From Candidatus Raymondbacteria bacterium RIFOXYA2_FULL_49_16 (GTDB lineage Bacteria > Fibrobacterota > OXYB2-FULL-49-7 > XYB2-FULL-49-35), in NCBI GenBank assembly GCA_001789205.1, contig MFYT01000050.1:1-48006 (forward strand): a DNA stretch of 48,006 nucleotides, given 5' to 3'. Of the stretch, positions 30,948 to 39,387 are shown in pieces. The stretch's first letter is position 1. Every line of letters begins with the position of its first letter. The notes beneath the pieces are model-generated. The model saw only the letters and a list, made by a program, of their open reading frames with translations, was not told the origin of the DNA and searched no databases. The position numbers and the translations under genes are program-made.

Positions 30948-31568
30948 TCCAATGCCGCGTTCAGCCAAAAGACCTGCTGTTTTTTCATATGATTCGTGGC
31001 GAATCGTTTTATATCCTGTTGCTGCCGCGGCATTGATGTTTTTTTCCATGTCATCAACGAACAGGGTCTTTTCCGGTGTAAACCGGTAGTTGGCCGCGAT
31101 CAGCTTAAAAACATCCGGATCGGTTTTTATTGCGCCACGTTTAAACGAGAGAATGGTCCCGGTGAATATGGCCTCAATGCCGTATTTTTTGTTCAGAAAT
31201 TCCCAGTGCAGGGGATCGGTGTCCGATAGCAGGAAAGTCCGGTATTTTTGCGCCAGGAACCTGACAAGCGCGAACATTTTCTGGTCGCTGGTAAAAATAG
31301 AGCACCATATTTCGCTAATAAGGGCCTCAGGCAGACCGCTCTCGAGCGTTTCGTTCACGCGCTGGCAGAAGCGGCGGACGCCCGCTCTTCCGGTATTGAA
31401 TTCATAAAAAAGGATTGCGCTGTCCGCACGGGAAAAGCGTTCTTCGACAAATTTCAGGGGTTTGCCGATTGCGCCGGCAAAACGGGTTTTTGCGATGGTA
31501 AAATCATAATGACAGAGGACGTTACCCAGGTCAAAGATGATCGTTGCTATTGGTGTGTTGCTGTTCAT
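30939..31568 (-). CDS. HAD-family hydrolase (YihX-like)
   Basis: The protein has 209 residues. The catalytic motif is IIFDLGNVL, where Asp is the nucleophile; the FDxGNV form is typical of YihX/epoxide-hydrolase-N-like phosphatases. Motif II LLSDTDPLHW and motif IV FVDDMEKNINAA are also present, with a helical cap between. YihX acts on alpha-glucose-1-phosphate, but substrate cannot be set here. It starts one base after the mnmE stop on the same strand. Confidence 0.86.
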   Translation of the reverse strand: MNSNTPIATIIFDLGNVLCHYDFTIAKTRFAGAIGKPLKFVEERFSRADSAILFYEFNTGRAGVRRFCQRVNETLESGLPEALISEIWCSIFTSDQKMFALVRFLAQKYRTFLLSDTDPLHWEFLNKKYGIEAIFTGTILSFKRGAIKTDPDVFKLIAANYRFTPEKTLFVDDMEKNINAAAATGYKTIRHESYEKTAGLLAERGIGLE

Positions 31569-31569
31569 G

Positions 31570-32916
31570 TTATTTGCCTATGCAAAAGGTGTTGAAGATG
31601 GTGTTCAGGATATCGTCGTCAGATACGTCCCCGGTAATGCGGCCCAACAGATTGAGCGCCTGGCGCAGTTCAAACGCATAGAGCTCTTCGCCGCCCTGGT
31701 TCTTCGCCAGGGACATACAGGAGTCAATGTGCGCGGCCATGGCCGTGAGTATGTCCCTCTGCCGTTCACTCACAAGAATTTCCTGGGCGCCATCGCTTGT
31801 GCGCGCAACAATCCTGCTCATGATCATTTTTTTAAGGCGGGTGATCCCTTGTCCGGTTTTTGCCGAGACCAGGAGGCCATGGCAGGTGCGGACATGTTTC
31901 AGGTCAGCTTTGTTGCATACAACAATCCGTTCGCTGGTACTGATCGCAGAAAAGAGACCCGCCTCATTTTTCGCGCATGGTTTGCCCGCATCGAACACAA
32001 CGAGCGACAGGTCAGCGCGTTTCGCCGCGTCCTTTGCGCGCGCAATACCGCGCGCCTCAACAGGATTGGAGCTTTTCCATATTCCAGCCGTATCAATCAG
32101 GGTGATTTTCATCCCCTCGATGGTGATGGTTTCCTCGACTGTATCGCGCGTTGTGCCAGGGTGCTCGTGTACAATCACCCGTTCCTTTTCGCACAGGGCG
32201 TTGAAAAGGCTTGATTTACCGGCATTAGGCGGTCCAATGATGGCCACGCGTACGCCTTGGGCGATCTTTTTGCCCGTCTGATACGAAGCGATCATTGCGC
32301 TGATTATTCCTTTGATAAACGCCAATTCTTTTTTCCCTGATGCCGGGTTGAATAGAGGTACTTCTTCTTCGGGAAAATCGATGGCAGCTTCAATCCCGCA
32401 CAGGAGGCTGGTGAGTTTTTCTTTCAGAAGCGTATAACGCTGTGAGAGCGTCCCCTGCAAGTGGTCGAGCGCAATCCGGTATGCTTGGTCCGAATCAGCG
32501 TGTATGAGGTGGGCCACGGCCTCAGCCTGCACCAGGTCCATTTTGTTGTTTAAAAAGGCGCGGCGGGTGAATTCGCCCGGGTTGGCCGGCCGGGCGCCAG
32601 ATTCAATTGCGCACCGAAGCACTTTTTCAACTACGAGAGGGTTGCCGTGGCAGCTTATCTCAAAAGTGTCCTCGCCAGTATACGACCGGGGCGCTTTGAA
32701 AACGGTCCCTAATACTCTGTCTACAAGCTGACCCTTCCAGTAGATGGCGCCGGGGAAGACCCGGCCGTGCTTCAGAACAGGACAGGCATTTTTATTAACA
32801 GAGCCAAATATTTTCCGCGCAAGGTCCAAGGCCTTGTTTCCGGAAATTCTGACCACTGCAATGCCTGCGTGGCCATGGGCCGTGGCAGCCGCGACAATGG
32901 TATCTGATTTGATCAT
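31570..32916 (-). CDS. mnmE: tRNA uridine-5-carboxymethylaminomethyl modification GTPase MnmE
   Basis: MnmE works with MnmG to modify the wobble uridine of certain tRNAs. The 448 residues have the folate-binding N-terminal domain (DTIVAAATAHGHAGIAVVRISG). A helical part surrounds a GTPase with G1 GPPNAGKSSLFN, G3 DTAG and G4 CNKADL. The C-terminal CIGK includes the catalytic Cys. The N-terminus diverges from the ferredoxin operon across 64 bases that must hold both promoters. Confidence 0.96.
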   Translation of the reverse strand: MIKSDTIVAAATAHGHAGIAVVRISGNKALDLARKIFGSVNKNACPVLKHGRVFPGAIYWKGQLVDRVLGTVFKAPRSYTGEDTFEISCHGNPLVVEKVLRCAIESGARPANPGEFTRRAFLNNKMDLVQAEAVAHLIHADSDQAYRIALDHLQGTLSQRYTLLKEKLTSLLCGIEAAIDFPEEEVPLFNPASGKKELAFIKGIISAMIASYQTGKKIAQGVRVAIIGPPNAGKSSLFNALCEKERVIVHEHPGTTRDTVEETITIEGMKITLIDTAGIWKSSNPVEARGIARAKDAAKRADLSLVVFDAGKPCAKNEAGLFSAISTSERIVVCNKADLKHVRTCHGLLVSAKTGQGITRLKKMIMSRIVARTSDGAQEILVSERQRDILTAMAAHIDSCMSLAKNQGGEELYAFELRQALNLLGRITGDVSDDDILNTIFNTFCIGK

Positions 32917-32980
32917 GGCGCTAATAAAAATAGTTATTTGCTTTGAAACTGGTGAATTACTTAATTATTTTTTATTGTAT

Positions 32981-33214
32981 ATGGCAAAAGGAAGAATCGA
33001 GATTGACCGGGACGCCTGCAAGGGGTGCGGAATATGTGTTTCCGCATGCAAACATGGCGTTATTTCCCTGTCTGAAAAAAACAGCACAAACCGGTTTGGG
33101 TACCGGTATCTTATCGTTATTGACGAAGCACGGTGTACTGGCTGTACCCTGTGCGGGGTCATGTGTCCCGATTCGGCAATAATGGTCTATAAAGAAGAAA
33201 CGGCAACCTGCTGA
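32981..33214 (+). CDS. 2x[4Fe-4S] ferredoxin, delta subunit of 2-oxoacid:ferredoxin oxidoreductase
   Basis: The 77-residue protein carries two clusters: CKGCGICVSACKHG and CTGCTLCGVMCPD. The second has the usual CxxCxxCxxxCP form. In KOR/VOR enzymes this subunit takes electrons from the pyruvate-synthase-like core and passes them to free ferredoxin. ATG 32981 begins MAKGRIEIDRDACKGCG; the longer open frame upstream crosses the divergent promoter region and was not used. It precedes the alpha, beta and gamma subunits, so the operon has a complete four-part enzyme. Confidence 0.9.
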   Translation: MAKGRIEIDRDACKGCGICVSACKHGVISLSEKNSTNRFGYRYLIVIDEARCTGCTLCGVMCPDSAIMVYKEETATC

Positions 33215-33272
33215 TTTTTCTTTTGCCGCTTGATTGAAATGTCTCACCGTATTCACGTATTGGGAGATACCT

Positions 33273-34382
33273 GTGGCTGAACGCGTGCTCATGAAGGGAA
33301 ACGAAGTGATAGGGGAAGCCGCGATCCGCGCGGGCCTCACCTGTTACTTCGGCTATCCCATAACCCCGCAGAACGAGCTTACTGCGTACATGGCCAAGCA
33401 TATGCTGGCAAAGGGACGGACGTTTATCCAGGCGGAGAGTGAAATCGCGGCCATCAACATGGTGTATGGCGCCAGCTCAGCAGGAGCGCGCGCAATGACT
33501 TCGTCCTCAAGTCCCGGGATCTCGCTGAAACAGGAAGGGATATCGTACCTGGTGGGTGCGCAATTGCCCGCGGTCATTGTCAATATCGTGCGCGGCGGGC
33601 CGGGCCTTGGCAATATTTCAGTCTCCCAATCCGATTATTTCCAATCGGTAAAGGGAGGGGGGCATGGTGATTACCGGATGGTGGTCTATGCGCCGTCCAA
33701 TCTTCAGGAAGCGGCTGACCTCACGGTAAAGGCCTTTGATACTGCTGACGCGTATCGGAACCCGGTCCTGGTGCTGGGAGACGCTATTCTTGGGCAAATG
33801 ATGGAACCGGTTGTATTCAAAGACATTGCACATAGGACATTTGACAAAAGCTGGACACTGGGCGGCAAACGCAATGGCAGGCCGGCAAATCTGGTAAATT
33901 CCCTTTCCCTGGAGGAAGGGGTCATTGAAAACTGGAATTGGGAATTCAGGCTCAAATATGAGTCCATGAAGAAAAATGAGCTCATGTTCGAAACCCTGTA
34001 TTGCGACGACGCTGACCTTATCATTGTCGCCTTTGGCACCACGGCGCGCATCTGCAAGGCAGTGGTTGCCCGTGCAAGGGCGCAGGGCCTCAAAGTGGGT
34101 CTTGTCAGGCCCATAACAGTCTGGCCTTTTCCCTACAAGGCTCTCAACGATATCGGAAGAAAAACAGGTGAATTTCTGGTTGTTGAAATGAACCTGGGGC
34201 AGATGATCGAGGATGTGCGCCTTGCTCTGCCCGATGCGTGCCGCATCCATTTCCATGGAAGGCCCGGCGGCGGTGTTCCCGAGGAGCGCGATATCTTTGA
34301 GATCATCGACCATGTGCTTGTGAAGAACAAAAAAGGGGCCATTACAACGCGCGGCACATTTATTAATTGGGAAATTTCCTAG
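33273..34382 (+). CDS. 2-oxoacid:ferredoxin oxidoreductase, alpha subunit (KorA/VorB type)
   Basis: The 369-residue protein starts at GTG 33273, which has GGGAG six bases before it and gives the family start VAERVLMKGNEV. The domains are a pyrimidine-binding TPP fold (CYFGYPITPQNEL, QAESEIAAINMVYGA, GPGLGNIS) and a C-terminal transketolase-like part (VGLVRPITVWPFPYKAL). The complex decarboxylates a 2-oxoacid to its acyl-CoA with CoA and ferredoxin, or runs the reverse. The adjoining branched-chain aminotransferase points to 2-oxoisovalerate-type acids, but 2-oxoglutarate is also possible. Confidence 0.92.
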   Translation: MAERVLMKGNEVIGEAAIRAGLTCYFGYPITPQNELTAYMAKHMLAKGRTFIQAESEIAAINMVYGASSAGARAMTSSSSPGISLKQEGISYLVGAQLPAVIVNIVRGGPGLGNISVSQSDYFQSVKGGGHGDYRMVVYAPSNLQEAADLTVKAFDTADAYRNPVLVLGDAILGQMMEPVVFKDIAHRTFDKSWTLGGKRNGRPANLVNSLSLEEGVIENWNWEFRLKYESMKKNELMFETLYCDDADLIIVAFGTTARICKAVVARARAQGLKVGLVRPITVWPFPYKALNDIGRKTGEFLVVEMNLGQMIEDVRLALPDACRIHFHGRPGGGVPEERDIFEIIDHVLVKNKKGAITTRGTFINWEIS

Positions 34383-34389
34383 GGAAGCG

Positions 34390-35127
34390 ATGAAAAAGAT
34401 ATTTGGCAAATCCCGGCTCTGGCTCAACAAGCCGCAGCCGTATTGTCCTGGGTGCGGCCACGGCCTAGTGCATCGTATTGTCTGCGAACTCCTTGAAGAG
34501 ATGGGCCTGGCTGATAATTGCGTTTTTATGGCGCCGGTGGGCTGTTCCATTCTTGCCTATAGTTTTCTCGATCTTGACGTATGCCAGCCAGCGCACGGAC
34601 GTACCCCGGCCGCTGCCACAGGGGTCAAACGCGCCCGCCCCGACACCTTTGTGGTTTGCTATCAGGGCGATGGCGACCTGGCCGCGATCGGCACCGCGGA
34701 GATCATCCATGCGGCAAACAGGGGAGAGAATTTTACCACAATCTTTGTCAACAATGCCGTGTATGGCATGACTGGCGGCCAGATGGCGCCTACCACGCTT
34801 CTTGGCCAAAAGACCGAAACCAGTCCCGAAGGCCGTTCGCTTTCCGCTGGCATGGGCCATCCCATCCGGGTGTGCGAACTGCTCCAGAGCCTTGGCGGAG
34901 TCGCCTATCTAGCGCGCACTTCGGTGCATACCCCTGGCAATGTTATCAAGGCAAAAAAGGCCATGAAAAAGGCCTTTGAAATCCAGATGGCAGGGAAGGG
35001 GTTTTCCCTGGTTGAGGTGCTTTCACCCTGTCCGGTGAACTGGAAATTATTGCCCCAGGAGGCGTTGGCGTATATTGAAAACAATATGATTCCCTATTAT
35101 CCCCTGGGCGAATTTAAAACTCCGTAA
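34390..35127 (+). CDS. 2-oxoacid:ferredoxin oxidoreductase, beta (TPP-binding) subunit
   Basis: The 245-residue subunit binds the diphosphate end of thiamine. YCPGCGHGL near the start and CYQGDGDLAAIGTAEIIHAA with IFVNNAVYGMTGGQMAPTT (the GDG...N motif) are clear. It starts seven bases after the alpha-subunit stop. It forms the catalytic core with alpha; the intact cofactor motif suggests an active enzyme. As in most KOR/VOR beta subunits there is no ferredoxin domain, which here is the separate small subunit at 32981. Confidence 0.94.
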   Translation: MKKIFGKSRLWLNKPQPYCPGCGHGLVHRIVCELLEEMGLADNCVFMAPVGCSILAYSFLDLDVCQPAHGRTPAAATGVKRARPDTFVVCYQGDGDLAAIGTAEIIHAANRGENFTTIFVNNAVYGMTGGQMAPTTLLGQKTETSPEGRSLSAGMGHPIRVCELLQSLGGVAYLARTSVHTPGNVIKAKKAMKKAFEIQMAGKGFSLVEVLSPCPVNWKLLPQEALAYIENNMIPYYPLGEFKTP

Positions 35128-35143
35128 CAACAGCGTCATACGT

Positions 35144-35680
35144 ATGGAGCATAAAGTTCTTATAGCAGGATTTGGCGGCCAGGGGGTCATTGTGACCGGT
35201 ACGCTGCTCGCCCATGCCGCAATGTATGCGGGAAAAAATACCACTTTTTACCCGGCATATGGTATTGCCATGCGCGGCGGCATGGCCAACTGCACGGTCG
35301 TGGTCTCCGACGAAGAGATTGGATCGCCTGTGGTGGCACACCCAACTGTCCTCATTGTCATGAATACCGAATCTCTCGATTATTTTCTTCCCCGTGTGGA
35401 GGAAGGAACAATCGTCGTGGTGAATGCGTCTCTCGTAAACAAGGAGGCGGACCGGAACGACGTACGGCCGGTATATGTACGCGCAAACGACATCGCCAAC
35501 GAATATGGCGACAGCCGCATGGCGAATATGGCCATGCTGGGCGGCATGATAAAAGCGACGGGCATGCTTCCGCTTGAAAGCGTACATGAAACCATGAAAA
35601 AAATTCTGACTGGCAAGCTGGCTCATATGCTCAAGCCAAACCAGGAAGTATTGAGAAAAGGGTTCGACTCCGTAAAATAG
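35144..35680 (+). CDS. 2-oxoacid:ferredoxin oxidoreductase, gamma subunit
   Basis: The 178-residue subunit has the standard fold of POR/KOR gamma domains. It starts with EHKVLIAGFGGQGVIVTGTLLA, and TFYPAYGIAMRGGMANCTVV and VLIVMNTESLDYF follow. It binds at the alpha subunit and contributes to CoA handling. It starts 16 bases after beta and ends ten bases before the aminotransferase gene, so all five genes look like one operon. Confidence 0.93.
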   Translation: MEHKVLIAGFGGQGVIVTGTLLAHAAMYAGKNTTFYPAYGIAMRGGMANCTVVVSDEEIGSPVVAHPTVLIVMNTESLDYFLPRVEEGTIVVVNASLVNKEADRNDVRPVYVRANDIANEYGDSRMANMAMLGGMIKATGMLPLESVHETMKKILTGKLAHMLKPNQEVLRKGFDSVK

Positions 35681-35690
35681 AAGGATCATT

Positions 35691-36719
35691 ATGGCAAAAA
35701 TAAAGATTGATTGGAGCAACCTGACCTTTTCGTTCAGGAAGACAAAGACAATGTATATGGCAACCTTTGGGAAAGACCGGAAATGGGACACAGGCTGTTT
35801 CCTTCCCTTTGGCAATGTCTCCATGTCGCCTGCCGCAGGTGTGCTCAACTATGGCCAAGGACTTTTTGAGGGGCTCAAGGCCCAGCATACGCGGGACAAC
35901 AAAATTGTGCTTTTCAGACCCATTGAAAACGGAAGGCGCATCGTCGACGGCTGCAAGCGGCTTTGCATGCCCGAATTTCCACCGCGCCGTTTTGTTGAAA
36001 TTGTCAAGGAATTAGTCAGGAAAAACAGGGAATATATCCCGCCCTATGGCAAAGGTTCTCTCTATATCAGGCCCTGTCTCTGGGGAACCGGGGCCATATT
36101 GGGAGTCGCGCCCGCGCCAGAATATACGTTTATCGCTTTTACCTGTCCGGTTGGGCCCTATTATAAAGGCGGTATGACGCCCATCAAAATCGAATTCACC
36201 GCGGATTTTCACCGTTCCGCGCCCAGAGGGACCGGACATGTGAAATCAATCTCCAACTATGCGGGGACCATGTATCCCTCCAAACTGGCCAAATCGCGGG
36301 GATATGCCGACTGCGCCTATCTTGACGCTCGTTCCGACCGTTTTATCGAGGAAGTGGGCGGCGCGAATTTTTTCTGCCTCAAAGGCAACAAGCTTTCGAC
36401 CCCTGTGACTGGTTCAATTCTTCCTGGTATCACGAGAAAGTCGGTCATGACCATTGCCCGCGATATTCTCAAACTCGATGTTCGCGAACGGGAGATACCT
36501 GTCGCGGAGGCCATGGCCGCTGACGAATGCTTCTGTACTGGCACTGCCGCGGTCATATCTCCTATTGGCGCGCTTACATTCAAAGGAAAAACGCATGTTG
36601 TTGGCGGGAAATTCCGGGTGGGGGAGACCACTTCCCGGTTATACAGCCTGTTGACAAAGATCCAGCTCCAGGAAGAAACGGACCGCTGGAATTGGGTTGT
36701 TGAAGTCCCGGTCCGTTAG
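35691..36719 (+). CDS. ilvE: branched-chain amino acid aminotransferase (PLP class IV)
   Basis: The 342-residue enzyme interconverts valine, leucine and isoleucine with their 2-oxoacids. The fold-type-IV blocks are present. NYGQGLFEGLKA and YIRPCLWGTGAILG form the first part, and the PLP lysine lies in the HVKSISNYAGTMYPSKLAK region. EEVGGANFFCLKGNKLSTP and GSILPGITRKSVM close the site. Its length and style are those of the larger BCAT group. Position after the 2-oxoacid:ferredoxin oxidoreductase suggests a route between branched-chain amino acids and branched acyl-CoAs. Its 3' end faces the secreted-protein cluster over 65 bases. Confidence 0.92.
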   Translation: MAKIKIDWSNLTFSFRKTKTMYMATFGKDRKWDTGCFLPFGNVSMSPAAGVLNYGQGLFEGLKAQHTRDNKIVLFRPIENGRRIVDGCKRLCMPEFPPRRFVEIVKELVRKNREYIPPYGKGSLYIRPCLWGTGAILGVAPAPEYTFIAFTCPVGPYYKGGMTPIKIEFTADFHRSAPRGTGHVKSISNYAGTMYPSKLAKSRGYADCAYLDARSDRFIEEVGGANFFCLKGNKLSTPVTGSILPGITRKSVMTIARDILKLDVREREIPVAEAMAADECFCTGTAAVISPIGALTFKGKTHVVGGKFRVGETTSRLYSLLTKIQLQEETDRWNWVVEVPVR

Positions 36720-36784
36720 TCCCCGGAAAACTGTTACTGTTCGGCCACTACCGGTTTAGTCCCTAAAAACACCGCATTGCCGCA

Positions 36785-38092
36785 TTATCGATTGTGCTCT
36801 TCGTACTGCTTTGCGTGTTTTTCAAGAACTTTTGGATTGAAACGGATAAGGTAGGCTTTTGAGTCATTTGTTTTATCTGCTTTCATGGCCGTGGCTTTTT
36901 TTGACTCAGCATCTTCAGCTGATATTGACTGCCCGTGTCCGCCGAAATAGATATTTCCCTGCGCGTCGATGATGCCTGAGCCAGTAAATTCTGATACCTT
37001 TTTTAAACGGCTTATAACACGGACCTTCTTTGATTTCAGGTCCTTTTCGGCCAGGAACACGTCCTTCTTAACCGTATCAATGTACATGCCATGACCGCCA
37101 AGGCCATAATACATCTTACCGTCAAGGACGGCCATGTTGGGTGTATAGCCCAAAGAGAAAATACCGCCAGTATCAGGACCGAATGTGGGACCGAGGTCTT
37201 CCATGACCCCCGGGCCATTCTCGGCCGGGATGTAATGGAAGGCAATGCCCCAATAGGTGACGCCGTATGCAGAACCGTCGGGCATCATCTGGATGCCGAC
37301 AAAACCTGTTGCTGCCTGGTAGAATTCCGCTTTTCCTGCGCGGGGCAGGGCCACTCGGAGATCAACCAGTTCCTTCTTTTTCCAGTCGAATTTGATAAGC
37401 TCGCCGAAAATGTCCACGGTATAGCCATTTCCCCACTTGTCCGCGAAAAGCACGCGGGGCTGGTATTTGCCGTTAATGCGACCGTAATCGTTCAATTCGC
37501 CCGTGGCAACGTCGCAGGTAATAAAATGTTCCTGCGGGTCGGTATTACCCATTAGAAGGCCGCTTACTTCGCTATAGACACACCCTTTTACACTCCGATG
37601 CATTCCGTTAAGACCAAAGGTGCCCATGGCATGGGCAGCGGGGTCAAACCAGCACCAGTATCCGCCAATGTAGCCATAAGGATGCTCGACGATGGTTTCA
37701 GATCGGTATGTGCCAGCATCGGTGCCAAAAAAGAATTTTTTATATTTAGGACTCCAGTAGATATATGTGTGGATTTTGGACTGCCAGTGCTTCATGTTCA
37801 GATGAAGCATCTGCATGATGTTGCCCTCGAAAAAGAGCTGGTTCTTTTTCGAATCATAGGTGTACATGGCAATATTGTCCACATGGTTGGCAACGCCCAC
37901 AATGATAAGGCCGCTGGGGTTGATGGCAATTGATCCCCATATATTACTGCCCGCTTTGTCCACGTTCAGAGGAATATAGGCGATGTCCTCAATCAGCCAT
38001 GCTTTATCAAAGGGGATTGGGCCTTTTGGCAAAACCTGGGCGGTTACCAGGGCGGCAGTAACCAGCAGGCAAATAAGTAATGCATGTTTCAT
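36785..38092 (-). CDS. secreted protein of unknown family (paralogue A of a three-gene cluster)
   Basis: The 435-residue product has a signal peptide (ALLICLLVTAALVTAQ). Beta-rich repeats follow: IWGSIAINPSGLIIVGVANH, YWSPKYKKFFFGTDAGTYRS and GSGIIDAQGNIYFGGHG. This looks like a beta-propeller with substrate-facing Gly/Trp-rich loops. It is about 80% identical over long stretches to the product of 39356-40666. It lacks a lipobox and a T9SS-like tail, so it may be periplasmic or released. I do not recognise the family. It is last in the operon, eight bases after the middle gene. Confidence 0.8.
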   Translation of the reverse strand: MKHALLICLLVTAALVTAQVLPKGPIPFDKAWLIEDIAYIPLNVDKAGSNIWGSIAINPSGLIIVGVANHVDNIAMYTYDSKKNQLFFEGNIMQMLHLNMKHWQSKIHTYIYWSPKYKKFFFGTDAGTYRSETIVEHPYGYIGGYWCWFDPAAHAMGTFGLNGMHRSVKGCVYSEVSGLLMGNTDPQEHFITCDVATGELNDYGRINGKYQPRVLFADKWGNGYTVDIFGELIKFDWKKKELVDLRVALPRAGKAEFYQAATGFVGIQMMPDGSAYGVTYWGIAFHYIPAENGPGVMEDLGPTFGPDTGGIFSLGYTPNMAVLDGKMYYGLGGHGMYIDTVKKDVFLAEKDLKSKKVRVISRLKKVSEFTGSGIIDAQGNIYFGGHGQSISAEDAESKKATAMKADKTNDSKAYLIRFNPKVLEKHAKQYEEHNR

Positions 38093-38100
38093 AATTTACT

Positions 38101-39387
38101 TTATTCTCCTTTTGGGTAGCCCTGTTGCTTTGGCAGGCTTTGTCCCGTTGTAATAAACACAACGTGCCCGTCTCTATCGTTATCTCCAATAACAAGCGTG
38201 GTGTCCTTATAAAAAAAACAAGGACCGAGTTGGAATGTCCGGCAAGAATAATTGGCCGCAGGTATTTTGACATGCGGCACGCCATAGTCTATGTAATAAT
38301 GCTGTTTCGCGTCGTACGCCATTATATGGACATTGTTGTCTCTGTTGCCCGCGAGCATGTACACAAGATTGAATTTGTTCACCGCAATGCCGGGCATGCC
38401 GACCGAGTAATTGGGTTTGCCCAGGTTGCGACAAATTTTCTTTGCCGGATCAAAAGAGAACAGGATGCCATCGGCCCGAGTTCCGCCATAAATGATGCTG
38501 TCAGCCGACAAGACCCAGGACTGGACCCCGTTGATTTGTTCCCTGCCGCGGATGCTCGGCAGGAACACATCGTGGTATTGTATGGTGTCTTTTTTTACAT
38601 CAACGGTGAAGAATTGGCCTTCAAAACCAGTGCCCCAGATGGCGCCCGTTTTGTCGATGATCAGCTTTTCTCCGAAGAAACGGAACCTCGAACGGTTGTG
38701 CTCGTTCGTATCAACAGGCAAGAAATCGTACACGATCTTGCTTTTTTTGGCCGCAAGGTCGAATTTGAACAATTTCCAGTGGTCAGTGATGCCGTAGATG
38801 GCATTGCCGGGCTTGTACAGCACAAAGGAGTAAACACCTTCGCTGTCAACAGCGACCCCAAGATCGGTGATCTTGTCGAGGGAAGTGAACATGAAAAGAT
38901 GGCCCGCAGGCGGACGGATATCCTTTTCCTTGTTCTCATCGCGTGACATATTGGTGGTGATCTCCTGGAAGTCAAATTCCGGGAGCCATTTTCCCTGCCG
39001 CAGGTTCCGAGTAGAACCATAGACCGTACCCGTTGCGGCGTCATATTTGAGACAGGTGACAATGGATTGATTGGGAACCTTGTCCGTGAGGCACACTGCC
39101 TTGGCAACGTCTTTTTTCTCAACATCACCTTCAAAAAGCCATGCCGGTCTGCCCGCGATCGCATGGGTACCGCCGTAAAAAACGCTTCCTTTGGCAAGCG
39201 CCATCGCGCTTATACCAGCGTTTTCATTGCGCGGGACCGCGGCGTATTTGCCGTTGTGCCCGATTTGGGTGCCAGACATTTTATCAAAGTCCTTGTAGAA
39301 ATAGGATTGGGCCGCGCATGGCATGCACAGGCCTACGGCCAGAAGAGCGGCCGCTTTACTGATTGAACTTTTCATACTGTTTTGCAT
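38101..39387 (-). CDS. secreted beta-propeller-like protein, middle gene of the cluster
   Basis: The protein has 428 residues from ATG 39387, which has GGAG just upstream on the minus strand. The start lies within the last codons of the preceding gene, so translation is probably coupled. The signal peptide ends near MPCAAQ. Repeated units such as SVFYGGTHAIAGRPAWLFEG, DSIIYGGTRADGILFSFDP and VGMPGIAVNKFNLVYML suggest a propeller. It is related in style but not closely in sequence to its two neighbours. Earlier in-frame starts read through the neighbour's coding DNA and were rejected. Function unknown. Confidence 0.75.
   Translation of the reverse strand: MQNSMKSSISKAAALLAVGLCMPCAAQSYFYKDFDKMSGTQIGHNGKYAAVPRNENAGISAMALAKGSVFYGGTHAIAGRPAWLFEGDVEKKDVAKAVCLTDKVPNQSIVTCLKYDAATGTVYGSTRNLRQGKWLPEFDFQEITTNMSRDENKEKDIRPPAGHLFMFTSLDKITDLGVAVDSEGVYSFVLYKPGNAIYGITDHWKLFKFDLAAKKSKIVYDFLPVDTNEHNRSRFRFFGEKLIIDKTGAIWGTGFEGQFFTVDVKKDTIQYHDVFLPSIRGREQINGVQSWVLSADSIIYGGTRADGILFSFDPAKKICRNLGKPNYSVGMPGIAVNKFNLVYMLAGNRDNNVHIMAYDAKQHYYIDYGVPHVKIPAANYSCRTFQLGPCFFYKDTTLVIGDNDRDGHVVFITTGQSLPKQQGYPKGE

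Noticed and set aside
33618-34550. Minus-strand frame of 310 codons opposite the alpha subunit gene
   Set aside because: The plus strand encodes a conserved enzyme over the whole length, and the antisense product resembles nothing known.
38125-38946. Plus-strand 273-codon frame opposite the middle secreted-protein gene
   Set aside because: No ribosome site, no signal peptide and no recognisable domain; the minus-strand gene has all expected signals.
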